Shown: positions 8,614 to 18,063, numbered from the stretch's first letter. The stretch: DNA of 64,000 nucleotides from Citricoccus sp. SGAir0253 (GCF_005877055.1 NZ_CP039426.1:1-64000), one strand, 5' to 3'. Made by a program: numbers and translations. Notes: a model not told the origin generated them from the letters alone.

Positions 8614-9297
8614 ATGACCGACCGGCTGACCGAAGCCGCCCCTCCCACCGACCCCACCCTTCGAACCGACCCCGCCCCTCGCACCGAGCCGGTCCCGTCT
8701 CCGGTAGCGGCGCCGGTGGGGTTCGCCGGGCGCCGGGCCTTCGGCCTGGTGCTACTGGTCACCGGCGCGGCCGGCTGGATCGCCTCGGCGATCCTGGTCC
8801 TGGAGCGCCTGGCCCTCTATGAGAACCCCGGCTACCTCACCAGTTGCGACATCAACCCGTGGGTGTCCTGCGGCCGGGTCATGGGCACCTGGCAGTCCGA
8901 ACTGTTCGGCTTCCCGAACCCGCTGATCGGCGTCGTCGCCTTCGCCGTGGTGCTGGCAACCGCGATGGTGGTGCTCTCCGGGGCCCACCCCGGCCGCGGG
9001 TACTGGCTCGGGCTGCAGGCCGGGGTCACCCTGGGGATGGGGTTCGTGGCCTGGCTGTGGTTCCAGGCCCTGTACGAGATCTACATCCTGTGCCTGTACT
9101 GCATGATCGTCTGGGCGGCCATGATCCCGCTGTTCATCCTGCTCACCGCCCGCAACCTGGCCCACGGCGTGCTCCCCGCCCCGCCGGGGGTGGTCCGGTT
9201 CGCCACCGGCTGGGCCGGGACGCTCATCGCCGTCACCTACGTCGCCGTCGCCGGCACCGTCTTCATCCAGTTCCTACCGGCCTTCACCGGCGCATGA
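8614..9297 (+). CDS. Vitamin K epoxide reductase (VKOR) family membrane oxidoreductase
   Basis: 227 residues with four to five membrane helices. VKOR homologues in actinobacteria replace DsbB: they reoxidise DsbA and pass electrons to menaquinone. Seen here: the loop cysteine pair SCDINPWVSCG and the quinone-proximal CxxC in ILCLYCMIVW. The start ATG at 8614 has GAGGA about 8 nt upstream; the 25-residue N-terminus is Pro/Thr-rich and variable. It directly follows the DsbA-like gene, its probable partner. Confidence 0.9.
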   Translation: MTDRLTEAAPPTDPTLRTDPAPRTEPVPSPVAAPVGFAGRRAFGLVLLVTGAAGWIASAILVLERLALYENPGYLTSCDINPWVSCGRVMGTWQSELFGFPNPLIGVVAFAVVLATAMVVLSGAHPGRGYWLGLQAGVTLGMGFVAWLWFQALYEIYILCLYCMIVWAAMIPLFILLTARNLAHGVLPAPPGVVRFATGWAGTLIAVTYVAVAGTVFIQFLPAFTGA

Positions 9298-9375
9298 GGG
9301 CCACCCAGTCAGCCCGGGCCTATCGGTGGGCGGCGTGGACCAAAGCCAGGATGACACTCGCATCGGTCCGCGGCC

Positions 9376-10350
9376 ATGAGTGAGACGAGCATGGACGGGC
9401 CGGTGTGGATCCCTACCGAGCCTCCCAGCCTGGAGACCTTCCTCGCCCCGACGCTGCAGCCGATCCCGCTGATTCCCGCCATCGCCGTGGTGCTGGGTGT
9501 GTTGTACCTGGCCGGGGCGCTCCGGCTGTGGGGGCAGCGGCGGCGGTGGCCGGTGTGGAGGGCACTGTGCTTCCTGCTGGGCTGCGCCGCCGCGGCCGTG
9601 ACCATGGGCGCGGGCGTCGAGGGCTACGGCCTGAAGATGTTCTCCGTGTTCATCTTCCAGCAACTGACCCTGATGATGGCCATCCCTCCGCTGCTGGTGC
9701 TGGGCAGCCCGGGCACCTTGTTGCTGCGAGCCACCCCGCACCGCGGGCTCGGCACGGTGGTGCTGCGCCTGGCGCACACCGGACTGCGCTCACCACTGGC
9801 CCGGATCGCACTGCACCCGGGCTTCACCATCCCGCTGTTCCTGATCACCTACTACGGGATCTACCTCAGCGACCTGGACGACCGGCTGCTGCCCACCTGG
9901 TACGGCCACATGGGCCTGGAACTGGTGTTCCTGGCCTCCGGGGTGCTGTTCACCATCCCCCTGCTGTCCAATGACCCGCTGCCGGCCAAGCAGGGCTACG
10001 GGGCACGGCTACTGGACGTCGCCCTCGAAATGCCGTTGCACGCCTTCTTCGGCGTGGTGTTGATGATGGCCACCACCCCGATCGTGGAGTTCTTCGCCAC
10101 GCCTCCGGCCAGTTGGGACCTGGACCCAATGGCCGACCAGAAGACCGCCGGCGGACTGGCCTGGGCCTACGGGGAGCTGCCCACGGTCCTGATCCTGGTG
10201 TTCATCGCCCACCAGTGGTTCCGCGCCGATACCCGCCAAGCTCGACGGGCCGACGCCGAGGCCGACGCGAACGGCACCCCGGAGCTGGACGCCTACAACG
10301 CCCACCTCGAGCGTCTCGCCGCCCAATCCCCCTCCCGGCCCGCGCGGTGA
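9376..10350 (+). CDS. Cytochrome c oxidase assembly protein, caa3_CtaG family
   Basis: 324 residues, about seven membrane helices, with the conserved pattern of the family (FIFQQLTLMMAIPPLLVLGSP, then HPGFTIPLFLITYYGIYLSD, HMGLELVFLASG and a closing IAHQWFRAD). CtaG proteins aid copper insertion into heme-copper oxidases, and related domains occur in copper resistance clusters. This stand-alone copy lies about 75 nt after VKOR and just before copC, and is distinct from the CtaG domain fused to CopD downstream. The ATG at 9376 has only a weak ribosome site; the ATG at 9391 is an alternative. Confidence 0.85.
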   Translation: MSETSMDGPVWIPTEPPSLETFLAPTLQPIPLIPAIAVVLGVLYLAGALRLWGQRRRWPVWRALCFLLGCAAAAVTMGAGVEGYGLKMFSVFIFQQLTLMMAIPPLLVLGSPGTLLLRATPHRGLGTVVLRLAHTGLRSPLARIALHPGFTIPLFLITYYGIYLSDLDDRLLPTWYGHMGLELVFLASGVLFTIPLLSNDPLPAKQGYGARLLDVALEMPLHAFFGVVLMMATTPIVEFFATPPASWDLDPMADQKTAGGLAWAYGELPTVLILVFIAHQWFRADTRQARRADAEADANGTPELDAYNAHLERLAAQSPSRPAR

Positions 10351-10430
10351 AGGGCCGGCCCCCTGCGTGATCTGCCGCTGATCATGCCCGACGGCACACG
10401 CTGGCGTCCTTGGTAGGGTAGGACCCGTTT

Positions 10431-10445
10431 TCTACAGGAGGTAGA
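10431..10445. promoter_or_regulatory. Palindrome TCTAC-N5-GTAGA at the copC ribosome site
   Basis: Perfect 5+5 inverted repeat with spacer AGGAG. It overlaps the AGGAGG ribosome binding site of copC, so a bound protein could block both transcription and translation. The same half-sites and spacing recur at 14350-14364 and, with one change, at 14325-14339. It resembles BlaI/CopY-family operators loosely; the binder is not identified in the window. Confidence 0.5.
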
Positions 10446-10450
10446 AGTTG

Positions 10451-11065
10451 ATGCTTCACAACGTGGCCCGAGCCGTCCGCTCGGTCCTGACCGTGCTGGC
10501 CGTCCTGGTGCTGGCCGTGCTGGCTGCGGCCTCCCCGGCGGCGGCCCATGACGTCGTGACGCGCACCGATCCCGCCGATGGACAGAGCTTCGGCTCGGCC
10601 CCGACAGCCGTTGAGGTCTCCTTCAGCGATGCGCCGCTCGCGCTGGGCGCGGAGATCCTGGTCGAGGACGCGCAGGGCGTGGACTGGACCACCGGGGAGG
10701 TGCAGATCGACCAGAACAACGCCGTGCAGCCACTGCGTCCCGATGCTCCGGCCGGGCAGTACACGGTGACCTGGCGGGTGGTGTCCTCGGACTCCCACCC
10801 GATCGAAGGCTCGTTCGGATTCACCGTGGCCGGGGCCGGCGCTTCACCGACCGGCTCTGCGCTCTCCACGCCGGCCTCGTCCGCCCCCGCCACCCCTGCC
10901 CCGACGCAGGCCGCGTCCACTTCCCAGGCCAGCGCCGAGCAGCCAGATCAGGGCTTCCCGGCCGGCTTCATCGTCGTGCTGGTGGCGATCCTGGTGCTGG
11001 CTCTGGTGATCGTCGTGGTGGCCGTGCTGGCCCGGCGCCGAGCGGACGCCACGGACCGCCGATGA
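10451..11065 (+). CDS. copC: Copper resistance protein CopC with C-terminal membrane anchor
   Basis: 204 residues. A Sec signal peptide ends at SPAAA, leaving an N-terminal histidine (HDVVTRTDP) as in CopC proteins, where His1 and a second histidine in SDSHPIEGSF bind Cu(II). The beta-barrel (to about residue 128) is followed by an Ala/Ser/Thr-rich linker and one membrane helix near 175-197 ending in ARRRADATDRR. ATG has an AGGAGGT site 8 nt upstream. It overlaps copD by ATGA, so the two are translationally coupled. It binds copper outside the membrane and hands it to CopD. Confidence 0.9.
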   Translation: MLHNVARAVRSVLTVLAVLVLAVLAAASPAAAHDVVTRTDPADGQSFGSAPTAVEVSFSDAPLALGAEILVEDAQGVDWTTGEVQIDQNNAVQPLRPDAPAGQYTVTWRVVSSDSHPIEGSFGFTVAGAGASPTGSALSTPASSAPATPAPTQAASTSQASAEQPDQGFPAGFIVVLVAILVLALVIVVVAVLARRRADATDRR

Positions 11066-13070
11066 GCACCATCCCCACCTCGGCGAGGGCGCGGTCCGGT
11101 ACTGCCTCAGGACCGGGTGCCCCGGCCGCGTCGGTGAGGCCCTGGGCCTGGATCACCTGGCTGGTGGTGGCGTTCGTGCTGGCCGGGCTCAGTGTCGCGG
11201 CCAGTGCGGCGTATTCCGGGGCGGTCGCCGAACGCGACACCGTGGACCCCGGGGCCCTGGTGCGGTGGATGCTGCCGACCGCGGTGGCCGTGCACCACCT
11301 GGCGCTGGCCGTGGTGGTCGGTTGCCTGCTGTTCGCGGCCACCGTGCTGCCGCGCTGGCGCGCCGGTGGGGTCCCGGGTGACCGCCGGGCCCACCCGGCA
11401 TTCACCCGGGTGGTGACCGCCGCGGCCGCCGTGTCCGTGCTCTGGGCGCTGTCGGCGGTGACCGTGCTGGTGTTCACCTATGCCAGTCTGTCTGGGCTGC
11501 CGGTGTCCGGCAGTCCAGCGTTCGCCCGGGAGCTGGCCTACTTCGTCACCGACCTGGTCGTGGGCCAGGCGTGGGCCGTCGTGGTGGTGATCGCCTTTGT
11601 CGTGTCCACCCTGGCCTTCCTCGTCCGGTCCCCGGCCGGACTCGGCGCCACGGCCCTACTGGCCGCCGCGGCAGCCCTCCCGATCTCCCTGGTGGGCCAC
11701 GCCGCCGGCAGCGATGACCACTACGCCGGCGTGGGGGCCCTGGTTGTGCACTGGCTGGGCGTGCTGGTCTGGGTGGGCGGGGTGGCCGCCCTGACGGTCA
11801 TCGCTTCCACTCTCGCGCCCTCCCGGTCTCGGGGCAGTGCGGCCGACGACGGGTTGTCCCGGGCGGTGCTGGAACGGTTCTCGGCGCTGGCCGGTGTGGC
11901 CTTCTTCCTGGTCCTGGCCTCCGGGGTGATCAACTCAGTCCTGCGCCTGGGCTCCTGGGACGGGTTGTTCACCCGGTACGGCCAGCTGATCCTGATCAAG
12001 GCCGCCGCGACCATGGTGTTGGGTGCCATCGGCCTGGCGCACCGCCGATGGGCCATCGCCCGGCTCGGGGCCGTCCCGGCCCGCCGGACCGCCTGGCGGC
12101 TGGTGGTGGCCGAGCTGGCCGTCATGGCCGGTGTCATCGGGGTGACCGCCGCCCTGGGCCGCACCGCCCCGCCGGTGCCTCAGGAACTGAAGCCGGCGCT
12201 CACCCCGGCGGAGATCCTCACCGGTTACCTGTTGCCCCCGAACTGGCCGGGGACCGGTGGCTCACCGAGTGGCGGTGGGACTGGGCCTGGGTCGCCTTCG
12301 CTCTCACCGCCGCCACCGTCTACCTCCTCGGTGTCCGCCGGGCGCGCGCCTGGCGCTGGCCGCGGACCCTCAGCTGGCTGACCGGGCTGGGCGTGCTGAT
12401 CTACGTCACCTGCTCGGTGCCGACGGTCTACGGCCCGGTGCTCTTGAGCGCCCACACCCTGATGCTGCTGGCCCTGGCCGTGCTCGTCCCGCTGCTGCTG
12501 GTCCTCGGCGCGCCCCTACAGCTACTCTGCCTGACCGTGCCCCGCCGCACCGACGGCAGCCGCGGGCCCCGGGAATGGCTCGACGCGGCCCGGCCGGCGC
12601 TGTCGGCCCCGGCCCGCACTGCCGCGATCCTGGCCGTCTCCCTGGGGTTGGTCTACTACACCCCGCTGTTCCGGCTGGTACTGGAATACTGGCTCGTCCA
12701 CCAGGCGGCGAACCTCTACTTCCTGGCCGTGGGGTTCTGCTTCATGACCGCGGTGCTCGGGCCCGGCGCCGGGCGACCGATCCCGCGAGGCGCCCGGATC
12801 CGCACCGCAGCGGTCCTGGCCGCGGCACTGCTGGTCTGGGCCGTGGTGCTGGCCGCCGGAGTCCTGCCGGTGCTGGAGCCGGACTGGTTCATCGACATGG
12901 CCCGCACGTGGGGACCCCCCGTCACCATGGACCAGCAGCTGGCCGGGATCTCGGTACTGGTGGCCGGCTTCGCCCCGATGGCCCTCCTGCTCACCGCACT
13001 GATCCTGTCCAGGCCACAGCTGGCCCCATCGGGTCCACCCGACAGTCCTGACCGGGGCCGTCACCGGTAG
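11062..13070 (+). pseudogene. copD: CopD-CtaG fusion protein (copper uptake/oxidase assembly), frameshifted
   Basis: Frame one (11062 to a stop at 12379-12381) encodes an eight-helix CopD domain, ending EILTGYLLPPNW. From about 12240 the next frame encodes RWLTEWRWDWAWVAFAL and a complete caa3_CtaG domain to 13070. Actinobacteria commonly carry this as one polypeptide of 650-700 residues. The break is at a run of five C (12235-12239): six would read LLPPELAGDRWLTEW without interruption. The intact product would be about 669 residues. It overlaps copC by 4 nt. Either a sequencing error or a real split; the second half has no good independent start. Confidence 0.87.
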
Positions 13071-13643
13071 GCCGCTGCCGCGCCAGCACCGGGACGAAGC
13101 CGCGGCATCCGGACCCGGATCAATAGTCGCCTGCGTCCACAACCCGCCTGGATCCGGCCGGTGCGCAGGCCCGGACAGGAACACGCTGATCCTCAGGGCG
13201 GTCCTTCGGGCCGGCTCGGCGGTACCGGTTCCCCTCTGCACCCCTACGCGCCTGGGGATGCACCTCGGCGGGTTGGACCGGACGACTTCGACGAGTAGGC
13301 ACCCACCCACACTCCGTCCGGGCACCGGGTCGAGGGGCAGGCCCGGCCTGCGGCGAGAGGAGGACGCCCTGAACAGTCTGCGGGCGGCCCGCCGGGCGAG
13401 CCGGGCAACCAGCAGTGCCCGTTCCGACGTGGATGACCGTCGTGGCGTCAGACAGCAGGCCTTCGCCCTGGCCCAGAGCGGGGCACACATCGGCGCCAGC
13501 CGCGACGGCCGAGGAACTGGGCCACAGATGTGATGGCCTCGACATGATGATGCGGGCCCGACTCTACCCGGCGCGGCCATCGGCAGGTGCCTTCTTCGCC
13601 GACGCCGGCCCAATGGCAAGCGTTGATCTCCTGCGGCTGTGAC
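13071..13643. other. Gene-free stretch
   Basis: 573 bases between the CopD-CtaG gene and the DUF3592-like gene. Several open frames on both strands, but none has recognisable motifs, a ribosome site or sensible composition. It may hold a decayed gene, which I could not identify. Confidence 0.4.
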
Positions 13644-14096
13644 CTATCCGGTGGCGGAGCCGGTCAGGTCGCGCTTGATCTGCGGTTCACCGGAGTCCTC
13701 GAAGATGATGAGGACGTCTTGGTGCACCGTGCCGTCAGGCATGGTGACGTCGGCCCGGAGGGCATTGCCTCGCCATCCCTTGTCTTCCACGGACTCGGCA
13801 CCGTATTTCGTGGCGACGTTCTCCTGGATGTTGTTCTGCGAAGTGATGTCTCCGTAGATCGAGTAGCCGATGGCCCCCAGGCCGATGACCAGGACGCCTG
13901 CCCCCGCGATCACCTCGCGCACGGCGTCCTTCATCCGTCCCGGTCCGGCGTAGCGGGCGTCCTCGTCGTCCCAGTGGGCCTGATAGCGCTTGCGCCGCCA
14001 CCAGCCATGGGCGAGGACCGCCAGCCCCGCGATGGCCAGCAGCGTGCCGACCCATTGGGTGACGAGGGGAGTCTGGAGGTCGATCGGTGCGTACAC
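13644..14096 (-). CDS. Small membrane protein, DUF3592-like
   Basis: 150 residues with a membrane helix near 14-32, a basic loop (WWRRKRYQAHW), a second helix near 60-82, then an extracytoplasmic beta-rich tail containing VTMPDGTVHQDVLI. This two-helix plus soluble domain plan is that of DUF3592 proteins, whose role is unknown. It faces a divergent four-helix membrane protein gene. Assignment is by architecture. Confidence 0.6.
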   Translation of the reverse strand: MYAPIDLQTPLVTQWVGTLLAIAGLAVLAHGWWRRKRYQAHWDDEDARYAGPGRMKDAVREVIAGAGVLVIGLGAIGYSIYGDITSQNNIQENVATKYGAESVEDKGWRGNALRADVTMPDGTVHQDVLIIFEDSGEPQIKRDLTGSATG

Positions 14097-14324
14097 CTCT
14101 CCATTGTCTCTCGACTGCCCGCCCCGCGAGACCGCAGGGTGGGGCGCGCGACGCCGATCACACCCTGGACTGCCCGGTGGTTCAACCCATGGTGCTGCGG
14201 CTACGCGTGCAACCCGGCCAGGAGTCCTGCCGGGGCCAGCCCGGGCTAGGGGGGAAGGCCGTCCGCGCCAGCACCGCCCGGCAGCAGTGCCCGTCCCGGG
14301 GCAGCGGTCCGGGCCATCATCTCT

Positions 14325-14364
14325 ACTACACTGCGTAGAAAACCGGTGGTCTACAGCGCGTAGA
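14325..14364. promoter_or_regulatory. Tandem operator-like palindromes upstream of the 14.4 kb gene
   Basis: Two copies: ACTAC-ACTGC-GTAGA (14325-14339) and TCTAC-AGCGC-GTAGA (14350-14364), with centres 25 bp apart, placed 34-73 bp before the ATG at 14398. The second copy is a perfect inverted repeat. Matches the palindrome at the copC start. Suggests a shared, probably copper- or stress-responsive repressor. Confidence 0.55.
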
Positions 14365-14397
14365 CACTGCTGGGTTTCTATCTACTTAAGGAGCGGC

Positions 14398-15096
14398 ATG
14401 CCTCGCATCACCATTGGACTCGGCGTCCTTCTCATCGCCCTCGGTGCCATCGCCTACATCGCCACGGCGTTCGCCAGCTGGACGGCGCTGATCCCGGCCA
14501 TCCTGGGAGTCGTGATCCTGGTTGGGGGCCTCATCGGCATCAGGAACGAGAAAGTCGGCGTCCACCTTGCCCTGGCCGTGGCCGTGCTCGGCATCCTCGG
14601 CACCTCGATGAACGTCATGCAGATCGGCGCGCTGATCGCCGGGGACGCGGAGCGTCCTACGGCCGTGTTCACCAGCACGATCACCTTCGCTCTGCTCCTC
14701 GTCTACGTCGTGCTCGGGTGCGCTCTTTCATCGCTGCACGTCGTTGGAAGGCTGCGGAGGCCTGAGAGGGAATCGACCGCGGCCGAGAGCGGCGCGTCCT
14801 TGAATGCCACGGTCCAGCGCCGCACCACCCCGCGGCGGGCAGGGTACTTGCCGTGGACCATCCCGCACAGCGATAGTCACGAAGATGGGCGGGCACCGGT
14901 TAGTGCCGCCGGTGGGCAGCATCGAGCATCGCGTCCTCGACCTCCTCGTCCGTCGGCCGGCCGCCCCGGCGCTTCCTGGGACGTACCCGCGGCGCGCGGT
15001 GGGCCGAGAGGTACCCCTCGTCCTCGGTCAGGCCGAGCTCCCGGTCCTCGCGATCGTTGGTGGCCTTGCGCTGGGCGGTGTAGCCCCACACGATGA
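14398..15096 (+). CDS. Four-helix membrane protein of unknown function
   Basis: The first ~115 residues hold four hydrophobic helices (starting MPRITIGLGVLLIALGAIAY) and resemble small actinobacterial membrane proteins; I do not recognise a family function. AAGGAG lies a few bases before the ATG. The frame stays open to 15096, but the last ~115 residues are Arg/Pro-rich and overlap SURF1 on the other strand by about 200 nt, so the true end may be earlier or a frame error may have removed it. Two operator-like palindromes upstream tie its control to copC. Confidence 0.55.
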   Translation: MPRITIGLGVLLIALGAIAYIATAFASWTALIPAILGVVILVGGLIGIRNEKVGVHLALAVAVLGILGTSMNVMQIGALIAGDAERPTAVFTSTITFALLLVYVVLGCALSSLHVVGRLRRPERESTAAESGASLNATVQRRTTPRRAGYLPWTIPHSDSHEDGRAPVSAAGGQHRASRPRPPRPSAGRPGASWDVPAARGGPRGTPRPRSGRAPGPRDRWWPCAGRCSPTR

Positions 15097-15820
15097 AGCT
15101 CATCAGCCCGAACATGAACCACTGCAGGGAGTAGGACAGGTGCGGGCCCTCGTCCAGCGGCGGCTTCGGCGGCTGCTGGAGTCCCACCGCCGGGGCGGGG
15201 GACTCCGAGGCGAGCTGGCCGTACGCGGTGTCCGCCACGTCGTAGCCGACGCTGTCCTCGAAGGCCGCGAGGTCGATGGAGGCCAATTGCCCCTCGGGGG
15301 CGCCGCGGCCCAGGTCGGGCTCGCCAGGCTTGACCCGCGCGACCACCGTGACCTCGCCCTGCGGGGGCGCCGGGACGACGTCGGGCCGGCCGGGGGTGTT
15401 GTTGCCGATGGGCAGCCAGCCGCGGTTGACCACGATGACGTCCCCGGTGTCGGCCCGGAACGGGACGAGCACCTCGTAGCCGGGCTTGCCGGCCAGGGGC
15501 CGGTTCCGGACGATCCGGGTGTCCTCCTGGAGGTACTCCCCGCGCATCTCGACCGGCGTCCACTCCTGCTCCGGCCGCACGTCCGTGAACAGCCCGGCGT
15601 TGCCGGCCAGCGGCACGGCCGGCTCGTCGTAGTTGGAGAGCACCTTGTTGATCTCCGCCACGAGCTCCATCCGCCGGTCCATCTGCCACTGGCCGAGCAG
15701 GGCGCAGGCGACGGCGATGATGGCGCAGAACACCAGGCCGCCGAGCCACTGGAGCGAAATGAGGAAGCGGTAGTCGAGGCGGCCGCGCTTGGCCGGCCGG
15801 TCCATCAGGGTCTCAGTCAC
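14900..15820 (-). CDS. SURF1 family protein (cytochrome oxidase assembly)
   Basis: 306 residues. An N-terminal helix (about 24-45) ending in LGQWQMDRR, a long extracytoplasmic domain containing VRNRPLAGKPGYEVLVPF and VVNRGWLP, and a C-terminal helix (LQWFMFGLMSFIVWGY) are the SURF1 plan. SURF1 helps insert heme a into cytochrome c oxidase. The tail after residue 255 is charged and variable. It fits with the CtaG and cytochrome c genes upstream, though it is transcribed oppositely. Confidence 0.9.
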   Translation of the reverse strand: MTETLMDRPAKRGRLDYRFLISLQWLGGLVFCAIIAVACALLGQWQMDRRMELVAEINKVLSNYDEPAVPLAGNAGLFTDVRPEQEWTPVEMRGEYLQEDTRIVRNRPLAGKPGYEVLVPFRADTGDVIVVNRGWLPIGNNTPGRPDVVPAPPQGEVTVVARVKPGEPDLGRGAPEGQLASIDLAAFEDSVGYDVADTAYGQLASESPAPAVGLQQPPKPPLDEGPHLSYSLQWFMFGLMSFIVWGYTAQRKATNDREDRELGLTEDEGYLSAHRAPRVRPRKRRGGRPTDEEVEDAMLDAAHRRH

Positions 15821-16338
15821 GGGGCGGTACGTCCTTCAGCAGTCCGCGGGGCGGCTGGCAGTCGGTGAGCCGAGCACGATGCCCGAGGTGGGCCAGCCCG
15901 GTCTTGCGCCGCTCGGGGGTGTGGAGGCGCGAGTTGTTCCACTCCAGCCGCCACGCGGCGGAGGGCCGGCACCCCTTGCGGGAGTACTCGGATCGGCCGG
16001 AGGTAGGTCTGGCGTGGAGCCGGGCGGTGGGATCGACGTGGAGTGATGGTGATTCCGCAGCGGCGAGCCGGGCAATGGCGAGTCCAAGAACCCAGGCCGT
16101 GGCGGGAGGGTGGAAGGCCTCGGCGTTCGCGGTGCCGTGACCGAATCGGCCCACGGGATCGTGAAGCTCCGTGCGGGGGATCCCACCGGAGCAGTCGGGG
16201 GCAATGGTGTTCACGGTGGCTTAGCCGCTTTCATGCCCCAGGCGCTGGAGGGGGCGCGGAAGGCGGTGGGTTCAGGGCCCGGAAGGCCCGGTTGGGGAGG
16301 GGCGGGGCGGTGGGAGCCTGCGGATATCATGGAGTGAT
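15821..16338. other. Gene-free stretch
   Basis: 518 bases between the SURF1 start and a DUF4307 gene. Frames are open on both strands but show no motif, start signal or steady coding bias that I can support. Confidence 0.4.
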
Positions 16339-16800
16339 ATGGATTCCCCACCCCAGACATCGGCCGACAAGGCGCCGGGTGACAGCCTAGCGAACCGTTA
16401 TGGACCGGGCCAAAGCGATCGGCGATCATTCGGATCCCGCTGGGGCAAGTGGATCGCCGGGGCTGCCGTGGTGGCCGCGGTAGCCGTTGCGGGCTGGTTC
16501 GCCCTCGATCCCTCCAAGGACTCCTTGTCCTGGAAGGATGTGGGCTACACCATCGACTCCCCAACGCGGGCCTCGGTGACGTTCGAGGTCACCAAGGATT
16601 ACCAGGACACCGTCGAGTGCGCCATCCAAGTGCTTTCCGAAAACTACGCCATCGTGGGCTGGCACACCGTCACGATCGGTCCCACCGAGCCCGGGGACCT
16701 TCCCTCGGACAAGTCCCGGTACTACGACGTGGACCTGCGCACGGACGCGCTCGGCGTCAGTGGCGGTGTCGACTCCTGTTGGATCGAGCAGGGCGACTGA
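16339..16800 (+). CDS. DUF4307 domain protein
   Basis: 153 residues: a short cytoplasmic part with NRYGPG, one membrane helix near 36-55 (AGAAVVAAVAVAGWFAL), then an extracytoplasmic beta-rich domain (VGYTIDSPTRASVTFEVTK, a cysteine at 94 and another near the end in DSCWIEQ). This is the layout of DUF4307, a family of unknown role common in actinobacteria. The ATG follows a weak AT-rich leader (GGATATCATGGAGTGAT). It stands alone between unrelated genes. Confidence 0.8.
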   Translation: MDSPPQTSADKAPGDSLANRYGPGQSDRRSFGSRWGKWIAGAAVVAAVAVAGWFALDPSKDSLSWKDVGYTIDSPTRASVTFEVTKDYQDTVECAIQVLSENYAIVGWHTVTIGPTEPGDLPSDKSRYYDVDLRTDALGVSGGVDSCWIEQGD

Positions 16801-16887
16801 ACGGGACCGGCCCGTCCGTGCCTGACAAAGCAACCGGAGCGGGCGTCGGGGCCGGTCTCGGCGGGATGGCCAGTTCAGGATAACCCT

Positions 16888-18063
16888 CTAGGGTGCATGC
16901 CCACGGAGGGTATCCGGGTGCCGGGTGGCGATTCTGCCGGCGGTGTCCTCCACGGGTCGAGGCTGGCGTGGGAGGTCGACGGTGAAGGCGGCGCCGTGGC
17001 CGGGTCCGGTGGAGGCAGCGACCATGGTGCCGCCGTGGGCCTCGACCAGGGCTCGGGCGATGGCCAAGCCGATGCCGGCGCCGCCTTGATCGCGGTCCCG
17101 GGCGGTGTCGCCGCGGTAGAACCGTTCAAAAATCTGCGGCAGGTGTTCGGGTGCGATGCCCTCACCGGTGTCGACGACCGTCACCGCCAGACGTCCGGGC
17201 CGGGGAGCGGTAGCCCGCAGGGTGACGGTGCCGCCAGGTGGAGTGTGGCGCAGCGCGTTGGTCAGCAGGTGGCCCAGCACCTGACCGAGGCGATGCCGGT
17301 CCACCGTCACGGTTCCCGTGTTACCGGGGTCGACCTGTAGGGTGACGCCCTTGGCCGTATAGGCTTCGTGGTGGGTTTCGGCGGCCTCGGCGAGCAGTTC
17401 ATTCACGGCCAGCTCGGTGCGATCCAGGACGAGGTGGCCTTCCTGGGCGCGGGAGACGTCACTAATGTCCTCGATCAGCCGGCCCAAACGCCGCAGCTGT
17501 CCGGACATCAACTCTCCGGCCTCGTCGTCCCAGGAGATGACCCCGTCCGTCAGGGCATCGACGTAGACGGTGAGCACCGAGACCGGAGTGCGCAGTTCAT
17601 GGGCCAAATCCGAAAGCATCTGCCGGCGGGTGTCCTCGGTGTGTTCCAGCCGGGTGGCCATAGTGTTGAATGCTCCGGCCACCGCGTCCACCTCGGCCCC
17701 GGCGCCCAGAGGCGGGACTCGAGTGTCGTAGTGCCCGGCGGCCATGTCCAGCGCCGCGGCACCCAACCGGTCCAGGGACCGGCGGATACGCCGGGAACAC
17801 CAGGCGCTGACCAGGCTCGCGCACACCAGGGCTGTGCCCAGGGCTACCGCCCACACGATGAGGTTAGCCTCGCGGTAGGCCCGCATGGCGTGGATCAATT
17901 CCGCTGAACCCTCACTGCTCCCGGCCATCAATAAGTGGGCCTGGAAGATCGGTGGGCCGGCCACCACCGCGACCGCCACAGCGGCCAGGAGGCTGACAGC
18001 GACCACCAGCAACTCGGCGGCCAGAAAGCGCCGGGCCAGACCGGACCCGTGCCCCCGGTTCAC
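16888..18063 (-). CDS. Sensor histidine kinase (two-component system)
   Basis: 391 residues: helix near 14-38, short external loop, second helix near 67-88, HAMP region (about 89-145), HisKA box SDLAHELRTPVSVL with His155, and a HATPase_c domain (N-box HLLTNALRHTPPGG, G1 VVDTGEGIAPEHLPQIF, G2 GGAGIGLAIARALVEAHGG). All catalytic motifs are intact. The GTG start overlaps the stop of the truncated response regulator as GTGA. Its signal is unknown. With the partner receiver missing it is orphaned here and may be nonfunctional or cross-talk. Confidence 0.9.
   Translation of the reverse strand: MNRGHGSGLARRFLAAELLVVAVSLLAAVAVAVVAGPPIFQAHLLMAGSSEGSAELIHAMRAYREANLIVWAVALGTALVCASLVSAWCSRRIRRSLDRLGAAALDMAAGHYDTRVPPLGAGAEVDAVAGAFNTMATRLEHTEDTRRQMLSDLAHELRTPVSVLTVYVDALTDGVISWDDEAGELMSGQLRRLGRLIEDISDVSRAQEGHLVLDRTELAVNELLAEAAETHHEAYTAKGVTLQVDPGNTGTVTVDRHRLGQVLGHLLTNALRHTPPGGTVTLRATAPRPGRLAVTVVDTGEGIAPEHLPQIFERFYRGDTARDRDQGGAGIGLAIARALVEAHGGTMVAASTGPGHGAAFTVDLPRQPRPVEDTAGRIATRHPDTLRGHAP

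Noticed and set aside
13120-13545. Possible gene between CopD-CtaG and the DUF3592-like gene
   Set aside because: Overlapping frames on both strands, none with motifs, good start or steady codon bias.
15821-16214. A minus-strand frame with WRLEWNNSRLHT, reminiscent of an insertion-sequence transposase tail
   Set aside because: Only about a dozen residues fit and no other transposase motif or inverted ends follow.
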